Part shown: positions 52,235 to 59,041 of the stretch, piece by piece
How the letters are laid out: every line of letters starts with the position of its first letter
Numbering within the stretch: the first letter of the stretch is position 1
NCBI RefSeq assembly: GCF_031624635.1
Contig: NZ_JAMQOQ010000009.1
Coordinates: 1 to 64,000, forward strand
Reading direction: 5' to 3'
Origin: Halogeometricum sp. S3BR5-2
GTDB taxonomy: Archaea; Halobacteriota; Halobacteria; Halobacteriales; Haloferacaceae
Length of the DNA stretch: 64,000 nt
Notes under the pieces: model-generated
The model's database searches: none
What the model saw: only the letters and a program-made list of their open reading frames with translations
What the model was told of the DNA's origin: nothing
Translations under genes and position numbers: made by a program

Positions 52235-52443
52235 TGAGTACTCACCATGATGCTCCACTCGGTTCTGAGATAGAGGGATGTTCATAGGAATGTTCTCCGT
52301 CGTGAGGGATAGGCGTGAAGTTCCCGGCGAGGGTGGCCAGAAACTCAACCCCGATTTAGGCGTGAGTCGGCGAGTCGTTGGTTGCTAACTGTGGTACGCT
52401 CAAGGGGAAGCATCTTGTTCGCCGAGACAAGTGAATAGCCCAG

Positions 52444-52764
52444 ATGTATTTGGTAACGTTCCGCCTCGCTCCCGGTGAGTACGATGCTGAGTTTCACGAG
52501 TTGAACGACGCGATACAAGCGGCTGCCGAGGACACAGAGGGATATCTAGGTAAGCAGACGTGGCATGCACCGGATAATGAGGAGGTTCTTGTTGTTTACT
52601 ACTGGGAGTCGTTGGACGCGATCGAATCGTTTGGAGCGGATGCGGACCACAAACACGCGAAACAGCGGTGGACAGAGTGGTACGATGCGTATGAGGTCAC
52701 TGTTACAGAAGTTGTTGAGACATATGGGAGTGGATTCGGTGACGATGCGAGCCCACTCGTGTAG
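52444..52764 (+). CDS. Antibiotic biosynthesis monooxygenase (ABM)-like dimeric alpha-beta barrel protein
   Basis: A 106-residue ferredoxin-fold protein: MYLVTFRLAPGEYDAEFHEL, then GYLGKQTWHAPDNEEVLVVY, YWESLDAIESFGADADHKHA, the pattern of ABM/DUF1330-like stress proteins, where a strand-helix-strand repeat builds a dimeric barrel. Some members degrade haem or oxidise quinols; many have unknown activity. Stands alone. Confidence 0.72.
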   Translation: MYLVTFRLAPGEYDAEFHELNDAIQAAAEDTEGYLGKQTWHAPDNEEVLVVYYWESLDAIESFGADADHKHAKQRWTEWYDAYEVTVTEVVETYGSGFGDDASPLV

Positions 52765-52952
52765 GGGGATTACCGACTGGTTTGATTAATGGAGTCTACA
52801 AGCAGATAACGAGTACCTCCCTGCATCGACCAATTCAGTTGCCCTGATCGAAATGCTCTGCTCCTGCAAGATACGTGCCCTGTATGTAGCGGATCGTCAC
52901 CAATCAAAAAGAGCCATCACCATTGTTCCACATCTGCTGGTAAGACTATCTG

Positions 52953-54542
52953 ATGGAACAGCGTGGCCGCCGATTAACCGATGCATTCGTTGCTGCTCTC
53001 GAACTCCGCAAATACCTCCGTGAAGGGACAGCCTTCTGCGATGCGCTCACCGACCTCGACCTCCAGATCGAGACGCTCGAAGACGCCTACCCAGAGTGGC
53101 ATCCCGCGTCGTACCCATTCTACGGGATGCTCAAGCTCTTTATTTATCTGGAAGTCACTGGAGACAGCTATCGGTCTCTCACACGCTATCCAGAACTTGC
53201 CGACGTATTCGGTCTCGATCAAATTCCTAATGAGTCAGTCATCTCTCGAACGTGGCGCAATCGCTTTGACGACGATGTTCGTGGGTATGTCACTGCCAGT
53301 GCACACTGCTTAGTCAAGGAAGTCCACAACGAGAATCTCTCAGTCCCCGAAGTCCGGCCACTGGAGGAAGTCAAGCAGTCATCAGAGGAGACTACTGACT
53401 CGGCTGAGAATACTACCGAATTCTCTGATGACGAGATCTACCGTACAACCCGTCTCGCTCGTGAGCACGGCTTCGGTCCGTTCGACTCTGAGAGAGCTCA
53501 CAACGCGACGTATGAAGACACGCAATTCTTTGAGCTTCAGACGTTTATTGGGATGGTCGGCTGTGGTACTCCACAGGGTGCGGCCCGGTTCAAGTTCCGA
53601 CGAGGCAAAGAGTACGGTCCCCACGGAGACACCCACCTCCGAGCCGTCAAGCAATTTGTTCCTGAGAGCCTACTTGATGGATTTCAACAGGCGACAGAAC
53701 GGTTGCTTTCGGCGATTCAGTCGGAGTCTTCGTTTCGCCGTCCTGTCACCGTAGCGATTGACATCACGACCATTCGCTACTTTGGGAACGTAGAGGGAAT
53801 GCCGATGGTGAGCGGGACGAAGGACGGCGAAGGTCGAGCATTCAAGTTCGCCACGCTCTCGATTGTCGGGTGGAACATCCCGCTTACCCTTGCTGTCGAA
53901 CCTGTTCGTGAGAGTTCCTCGTGGGACGAGAACCCACTGAATCGGGTTCATCGTGTCGTCCGACGACTCGTTCGACGCGCACAGGAGCACGTGCCGATCG
54001 AGATGGTACTGTGCGACCGAGAGTTTGACTCGAAAGCGGTGTACCAGACGCTCTCGAACCTCAATGTGAACTACCTCATTCCGAAGCGGATTCACAGCAC
54101 CGAACGCGAGAACATAGAGACGATGAATGAAGATGGGCAAGAAGTCGCAGTTGAATCGGCCTCTGTCCACGTTGATCACGGTTCGCACGCGATGCAGTTT
54201 CTCTACGTGCCCTCGAAGAAAGGAGGGGGGACAACGGTCTTTGCGACGAACCTCTCAGTCGGCTCCAAGGAAGCTGAGACGTTCTGCCGCCGCTACAGTC
54301 GTCGCTGGCAAATCGAGAACGAGTACAAGAGCATCAAGAACGACTTCTTGGCGAAGACCTCCTCGAAAGATTACCGAGTGCGGTTGTTCTACTTCGTGTT
54401 CGCGGTGCTATTGCACAATATCTGGCGGCTCACTGATTTCCTGTTGAAGGCTGGTATCGGTGGTGAAATGGATTATGCGCCGATTCTGACCGCTGGTGAG
54501 TGCGTCGAATTGGTCTGCTCGGCACTAATCCCACCTGACTAA
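52953..54542 (+). CDS. Intact IS4-superfamily DDE transposase
   Basis: A 529-residue transposase. DDE residues are in VAIDITTIRYFGN (first Asp), MVLCDREFDSKAVYQ (second Asp) and the YREK-type block YSRRWQIENEYKSIKND (Glu), as in the IS4 group. The N-terminal domain is helical (YPFYGMLKLFIYLEVTGDSY), with an acidic linker near 140-165. No lesion seen. Behind it, GTGAGTGGCGACAC at 54574 recurs at 33990 behind the ISH3 remnant; terminal repeats could not be defined. Confidence 0.85.
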   Translation: MEQRGRRLTDAFVAALELRKYLREGTAFCDALTDLDLQIETLEDAYPEWHPASYPFYGMLKLFIYLEVTGDSYRSLTRYPELADVFGLDQIPNESVISRTWRNRFDDDVRGYVTASAHCLVKEVHNENLSVPEVRPLEEVKQSSEETTDSAENTTEFSDDEIYRTTRLAREHGFGPFDSERAHNATYEDTQFFELQTFIGMVGCGTPQGAARFKFRRGKEYGPHGDTHLRAVKQFVPESLLDGFQQATERLLSAIQSESSFRRPVTVAIDITTIRYFGNVEGMPMVSGTKDGEGRAFKFATLSIVGWNIPLTLAVEPVRESSSWDENPLNRVHRVVRRLVRRAQEHVPIEMVLCDREFDSKAVYQTLSNLNVNYLIPKRIHSTERENIETMNEDGQEVAVESASVHVDHGSHAMQFLYVPSKKGGGTTVFATNLSVGSKEAETFCRRYSRRWQIENEYKSIKNDFLAKTSSKDYRVRLFYFVFAVLLHNIWRLTDFLLKAGIGGEMDYAPILTAGECVELVCSALIPPD

Positions 54543-54905
54543 CGCTCTATACCAGTTCGGACTGCCTGTTGTGAGTGGCGACACTCTGCGTGTGGTCGAT
54601 TTTTAGGCTGTTTTCGCGCATTCAATGGCGTCCCTCCGAGAACGGTAGCTGGTTCAACACCGCTGTGGCCTGTCCGAACCACGAAACGCCCCAGAAATGC
54701 ACCAAAATAGCTCATCCTCCGAAACTCTGAACTTCCACCATTCAAACTCTGTATAGCTACATATAATTTATAAATAAGAATATTGCCGTTATGGCCTGTG
54801 TATCCTTCGATATAGGAAGAATCCGGGAATTCTGATTCACTGTGTATTATCGAAGTTGTACACAGTAGATTTACGTGGGTCGCCGCCGTCGGTCGAGCAC
54901 GAACC
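54543..54905. other. 363-base region between transposase and integrase
   Basis: Contains the 3' flank of the transposon and the integrase promoter. AT-rich near 54755-54790 (tacatataatttataaataag), a good TATA-like region. The gtgagtggcgacac block at 54574 is shared with the ISH3 right flank. No gene. Confidence 0.45.
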
Positions 54906-56030
54906 ATGGAACCCGACGAGGGCGACGCTACACCCGGGGGAACACCAGTCGAGACTGCCATCCAGCAGTACCTCGACAGCGTCGAGGCTGGCAACTCCAG
55001 GAAGAACTTCGCGTCGACCCTCGCGACGTGGCGCACCTGGCTGCGCGAGGAGCGCAGTGTGACGAGCCTCGAGGACCTGGACGTCCTCGACTGTCGACGG
55101 TACGCTCGCCATCTCAAAAAGCAGGCCCGCGACGGCGATTTGAAAGCGAGTACCGCGACCACCTACTACGCGTACGTCCGCGCGTTCCTCACGTTCTGTG
55201 TCGCCGACGAGCTCCTCGATACGAATCCGGCCAAAGCGAAGCGTGCTACCGACGAGCTCCCCGAGGATCTCGGTGACGCCGACCGGCAGTTCTGGCGGGA
55301 AAAGGAGCGGCGGGCGATCATGCGCTACGTCGACGAACGTGTCGACCACGCCCTTGACGAGGAAGCGGACGTGAGTCGTAATCGGGCCTTTCGCGACCGA
55401 GCAATCGTCTATCTCCTAGGACTCTCAGGCGTTCGCGGCGCGGAGGTGTTCGCTGAACCCTCGGACGACAAGCGCAACGGCATCACCTGGGGAGACATCC
55501 AACTCGACGCCGGTGCAGTCCGCGTCCTCGGGAAGTCACGAGAGTACGAGTATGCACAGCTGCCCGAGCGGGCCGCCACGGCATTAGAGCGGTACAGGAC
55601 TGTCCTTGATCCCCCAACCAACGAGTGGCCGGTCTTTCCCAGCGGGCACGCTCCGTCGAAATATCGCGCCGTTCGCGAGCAGCTGGCCCACGAGGGAATT
55701 TCGGACGACGAGATCGAGACCATCCTCGACGACAGTGATATCGACACAGTGCTCCGAGAACATGAGGTCGTCCCACCAGCGCTCTCGACGAACGGTGCTC
55801 GCAACCTGATGAAGCGGCTGTGTGAGGACGCTGACCTTGACGTCGACGGTGACTACCTGAAGCCACACGGTGCTCGTCGAGGGCTCGGCCACGAACTTTA
55901 CGCGAGTGGCCACGCTGAACTGGCCCAATCAGCGCTCCGACACGCGAGCATCGAGACAACCCACGAGTCGTACTCCGACATCCAGGCAGCAGAGACGGCG
56001 AAGCAAGTCGACGATCTCCTCGGGGAGTGA
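54906..56030 (+). CDS. Tyrosine recombinase/integrase
   Basis: A 374-residue XerC/XerD-like recombinase. The N-terminal SAM-like core-binding domain spans about 15-120 (ETAIQQYLDSVEAGNSRKNF, YYAYVRAFLTFCVADELLDT). The catalytic domain has LGLSGVRGAEVF (first Arg), KPHGARRGLGHEL (HxxR) and LRHASIETTHESYSDI (His and the Tyr nucleophile). Typical of haloarchaeal mobile elements. No obvious att repeats nearby, and no tRNA beside it. Confidence 0.88.
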   Translation: MEPDEGDATPGGTPVETAIQQYLDSVEAGNSRKNFASTLATWRTWLREERSVTSLEDLDVLDCRRYARHLKKQARDGDLKASTATTYYAYVRAFLTFCVADELLDTNPAKAKRATDELPEDLGDADRQFWREKERRAIMRYVDERVDHALDEEADVSRNRAFRDRAIVYLLGLSGVRGAEVFAEPSDDKRNGITWGDIQLDAGAVRVLGKSREYEYAQLPERAATALERYRTVLDPPTNEWPVFPSGHAPSKYRAVREQLAHEGISDDEIETILDDSDIDTVLREHEVVPPALSTNGARNLMKRLCEDADLDVDGDYLKPHGARRGLGHELYASGHAELAQSALRHASIETTHESYSDIQAAETAKQVDDLLGE

Positions 56031-56091
56031 ATCAACCAACGCGTGGATGCAGCAGTAGGGCGTTGGTTTAGGAGGCATCGGAACCCTAATG

Positions 56092-56113
56092 TTAATCCTA
56101 ATATTAAGATTAT
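56092..56113. promoter_or_regulatory. Copy of the TTAATCTTA palindrome (TTAATCCTA n4 TAAGATTAT)
   Basis: Two changes from the perfect copy at 41483, same 4-base spacer (ATAT). It lies 165 bases before the hypothetical gene at 56278 and 62 bases behind the integrase stop. Confidence 0.5.
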
Positions 56114-56277
56114 GGTTATTAGTTGCCTTTGGAGGGGCCCGAGAGAATCCAGAGACGTACCTGAGGAAGTCCCATATAAAGCATGGTGCCCGTATTATCT
56201 GAATCTGGCTCTACTCCTCCTAGAAATCGATAACACAGGTTAGACCCTATATGTCCTCCCGGGTTTATATCAATCAT

Positions 56278-56664
56278 ATGGGTCTCAGAGACCTGATCAA
56301 ACAGCGGCGGAGTAGAGTTCTCCCCGAAGAAGTGGGAGACGCAGCGGCAGACGTCATTCCGGGATTCTTCATCGAAGGCCAAGTTGCTCCGAAGTACAGA
56401 GAGCACCTGCTGGAGAGCTATCGGAAGCGCGATGGGAATCCACCGAGGCGAGATGACAACGGACATCTCCGCTCGATTGATGAAACACGGATGGACAGGG
56501 CCTGGAACGATGTTGCCGAGGCTATGGATCGAAGTGAAGGTGACATTCGAGCCTGTGTTCTCAACATATACGAGGATGCTGGCGAGTATGAAACCAAACC
56601 GGCCCGCCTCCGTCACGATTTTAACGAAATACTGACTCGTGCCGCGACTGAAATCGAGGATTGA
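56278..56664 (+). CDS. Hypothetical protein, helical and charged
   Basis: A 128-residue soluble protein: MGLRDLIKQRRSRVLPEEVG, then DIRACVLNIYEDAGEYETKP. No domain recognised. A GG-containing stretch and two in-frame ATGs (56251 and 56278) exist; MGLRDLI looks like the natural start. Preceded by one TTAATCTTA-type palindrome and followed by two more, so it may share regulation with the MNT/HEPN pair. Confidence 0.6.
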   Translation: MGLRDLIKQRRSRVLPEEVGDAAADVIPGFFIEGQVAPKYREHLLESYRKRDGNPPRRDDNGHLRSIDETRMDRAWNDVAEAMDRSEGDIRACVLNIYEDAGEYETKPARLRHDFNEILTRAATEIED

Positions 56665-56756
56665 GCCTGCCACGGCGTCCATCACTGTCGAGCCCTACCT
56701 GCTTCCTGTTCACACGTAGCCTTTCGGACAGAGGAACTCCAATTGAGGGAGCATGA

Positions 56757-56778
56757 TTAATCTTAAGAATAAGGTTAA
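56757..56778. promoter_or_regulatory. Copy of the TTAATCTTA palindrome (one mismatch)
   Basis: TTAATCTTA, spacer AGAA (as at 41483), TAAGGTTAA. Located 93 bases behind the hypothetical gene and 227 bases before the MNT gene, paired with the next copy 142 bases on. Confidence 0.55.
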
Positions 56779-56898
56779 ACCTTTGAGAATAGTAATCGGG
56801 TGAAGTGGACTGGACCATCAGTAATTCAATACTAGCCGTCCCAGTGAACGACAAACCAGTATTGGTCTACAGCAGCACTAAGTAGTAGACGACCTGTT

Positions 56899-56920
56899 TT
56901 AATCTTATTCTTAAGATTAG
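56899..56920. promoter_or_regulatory. Copy of the TTAATCTTA palindrome before the MNT gene
   Basis: TTAATCTTA, spacer TTCT, TAAGATTAG: one mismatch at the outer base. It lies 85 bases before the start of the HTH-MNT antitoxin gene, a natural position for control of that promoter. Confidence 0.58.
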
Positions 56921-57004
56921 GTTTCGTGGTTTGAGTCGTCTCTTCTCGCAGTCCCACTCGAGACCCACCAAAATCTACAAGAGTATCGGTAGCTAAGAGC
57001 GACC

Positions 57005-57685
57005 ATGGTAGCCCTCAGCGAACAAACATTGGGGATGGAGCTTACAGTCCCATTGCCGGTGCCGAACAGCCGGCTATTCCGATACGCAGCAACAGGCGAC
57101 ATCCTCACACTGCTCGCCAACAACCCACATACACGGTTCAGCATCAGGGACATCCGACGGGCGACTGATCACAGCCCGAGCAGTGTGACCGATACAGTCG
57201 ACCTGTTAGCTGAAACCGACCTCGTCCAAATTACACGAGAAGGGAACAGGAAGCTCGTCCAGATCAATCGCGAGCGCCTCACAAAGCCAGACGACCCGGT
57301 TCTCCAGATCCCGCAGTCCGAGTTCCACGATCCGGTTCGAACCCTCGAGGAGAGTTTGCGCAGTCGGGTCGACAATATCGCCGGCATCCTCATCTTCGGC
57401 AGCGTCGCCCGTGGCGAGGCTGACCGTTCGAGCGACATTGACTGCTTTGTACTCGTCACCGATGAGAAGGCGACCGCCCAGCGAATCGCTCACGAAGTCG
57501 CACGCGACTTGGAGGAACAACGGTTCGCTGGCGACCGCTACCAGTTCCAGGTCCTCGCCGAATCAATGGAGAGTGTTACCAACATCGGCGATCGACTCCG
57601 CGAGATCTTCACTGAGGGTATCGTTCTCTACGAAACTGAGGAACTCCAAACGGCCAAGCAAGAGGTCCTGACGAATGGACAGTAG
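57005..57685 (+). CDS. HTH-MNT nucleotidyltransferase (antitoxin-type)
   Basis: A 226-residue protein with two parts. Residues 25-95 are a winged helix (DILTLLANNPHTRFSIRDIR, RATDHSPSSVTDTVDLLAET). Residues 118-226 are a minimal nucleotidyltransferase with FGSVARGEADRSSDIDCFVL (GSxxRG, Asp144 and Asp146). MNT proteins are the antitoxins of HEPN toxins and can AMPylate them. The HTH fusion would let it control its own promoter, which carries TTAATCTTA palindromes. Its stop overlaps the HEPN gene by 11 bases. Confidence 0.82.
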   Translation: MVALSEQTLGMELTVPLPVPNSRLFRYAATGDILTLLANNPHTRFSIRDIRRATDHSPSSVTDTVDLLAETDLVQITREGNRKLVQINRERLTKPDDPVLQIPQSEFHDPVRTLEESLRSRVDNIAGILIFGSVARGEADRSSDIDCFVLVTDEKATAQRIAHEVARDLEEQRFAGDRYQFQVLAESMESVTNIGDRLREIFTEGIVLYETEELQTAKQEVLTNGQ

Positions 57686-58169
57686 TTACGTCGAAGACGC
57701 ACTCACGGACGCCCAGCGATCGTTCGAGCGTGAGCCAGCCCACAAAGAATCTGGACTCGACACCGACGACGACGCACTCCTGCAGCTCCGGAAGGCATGT
57801 CGTCTCCTCGATGCTGCCCGTTTCCTGCGGACACAGAACGGATACTATACCGTCGTCATCGAAAGTTCGTTCATCGCCATCGAGCGCAGTATTCACTTCT
57901 ATCTACTCCACGCGACAGGGATGGGCAGCACCGAGTTCGTCACTCACTCTGATGTCTATGAACGTGGCGCCGAGGCGAACTTGTACAGCGAGTCGTTGGG
58001 AAACCAGTTCCTCCAACTCTGGCGGGAGAACCGCTCGAAAACCTACTATCGACAAGCCGTCGGTGGAGAAACACAGGCCGACGCCATGCTCGAGCTCGCG
58101 ACCGCGGTTCATCAGTATATTCTCGACTATCTTTCCATCGGCCACGAGTGCATCTGCAATCGAGGTTGA
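57675..58169 (+). CDS. HEPN-domain protein (toxin-type) paired with MNT
   Basis: A 164-residue helical HEPN protein: LLQLRKACRLLDAARFLRTQ, YYTVVIESSFIAIERSIHFY, LLHATG, and the motif region LWRENRSKTYYRQAVGGE. The usual RNase motif RX4-6H appears as R120-x4-Y125-R, with no histidine, so it may rely on another residue or be an inactive variant. It overlaps the MNT gene, as in HepT/MntA pairs. A palindrome lies just behind it (58175). Confidence 0.72.
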   Translation: MDSSYVEDALTDAQRSFEREPAHKESGLDTDDDALLQLRKACRLLDAARFLRTQNGYYTVVIESSFIAIERSIHFYLLHATGMGSTEFVTHSDVYERGAEANLYSESLGNQFLQLWRENRSKTYYRQAVGGETQADAMLELATAVHQYILDYLSIGHECICNRG

Positions 58170-58174
58170 TAAGC

Positions 58175-58196
58175 TTAAGTCTAATATTAAGATTAA
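58175..58196. promoter_or_regulatory. Degenerate copy of the TTAATCTTA palindrome
   Basis: The right arm TAAGATTAA is perfect; the left arm TTAAGTCTA matches 6 of 9 positions; the spacer is ATAT. Six bases behind the HEPN stop. Confidence 0.42.
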
Positions 58197-58312
58197 TCAG
58201 TCAACTTCGCCCTCTTGAGTCGATTCTGAGGATAAAATAGGTCGAGGCGAGTGTCGGTCGCACGATGTCTTGGGGATTGCATATGAGTGAGAGAACCAAC
58301 GGAACAGGTCTA

Positions 58313-58906
58313 TTAGAGGTCGGTTGGCGGAAGGAGGTCACAGAGGATGGGTGCTTGTTCGAGGAGCGAGTCGAAGAGGCGTTCAGTAGGCCGATATAAC
58401 GCATGATGTTCATCAACGGTGTAAGTGGACTCCTCATCCTCTGTCCGAGAGAGGAAGTCGCTGTCGAGAAGCGGAGCTAGCGTAGCATCTAGCGCAGCAC
58501 CGGTACGCCCAGACTCGACTTCGAGTGTATGACGTGGAAATTGGGAAAGAAAACTGCGGGTACAGCAGCCTAGCACGTGGGCACGCCGGACAGCGAATAA
58601 CTCATTGAGTGCAGTACGATGGGTGCGTGTCCAATAATCGTCGAGCCTGACGTAGGTGCGGACAATCGGAGAAAGGTCATTGAGGGTGCCATTTGCGTGG
58701 ACAATGCCGAGATCGTTGAGGGCGTGTTGGTCGTGGGTGTCAAGAGACTCACCGAGCGGATGGAGGACAGTTTGGAGTGCATCGTGGTACCGCGACGTTA
58801 GAAATTCGCCAGCGACGACATGGGCGTTGCCGATATTCCGGGTTGGGTGGATTGCCTCGTGGTGATCGGGATCGCGATGGTCAACATGGGTTCGTGGGTA
58901 GGTCAT
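58313..58906 (-). CDS. Hypothetical protein, His/Asp-rich N-terminus
   Basis: A 197-residue soluble protein: MTYPRTHVDHRDPDHHEAIH at the start, VRTYVRLDDYWTRTHRTALN in the middle and ALYRPTERLFDSLLEQAPIL near the end. The regular helix-like C-terminus and wHTH-like alternation (LDATLAPLLDSDFLSRTEDE, ESTYTVDE) suggest DNA or protein binding, but I do not recognise a family. Adjacent to the helicase gene on the same strand, 135 bases downstream of it. Confidence 0.55.
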   Translation of the reverse strand: MTYPRTHVDHRDPDHHEAIHPTRNIGNAHVVAGEFLTSRYHDALQTVLHPLGESLDTHDQHALNDLGIVHANGTLNDLSPIVRTYVRLDDYWTRTHRTALNELFAVRRAHVLGCCTRSFLSQFPRHTLEVESGRTGAALDATLAPLLDSDFLSRTEDEESTYTVDEHHALYRPTERLFDSLLEQAPILCDLLPPTDL

Positions 58907-59041
58907 GTAGCACCCCCCACAACGAGGCGTCAGGCATTAACACTCCGAGCGTCCAAGAATGGCGATATTAGTTCCCCAATCTGAACCGCTGTTGAACACT
59001 TAGCTATCAACAGGCGTCGAAAGAGCGTCGAAGGGAAGCTG

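Noticed and set aside
31965-56030. Integrative element bounded by tRNA-Glu and the tyrosine recombinase
   Set aside because: I found no repeat of the tRNA 3' end near the recombinase or elsewhere in the window, so boundaries cannot be supported.
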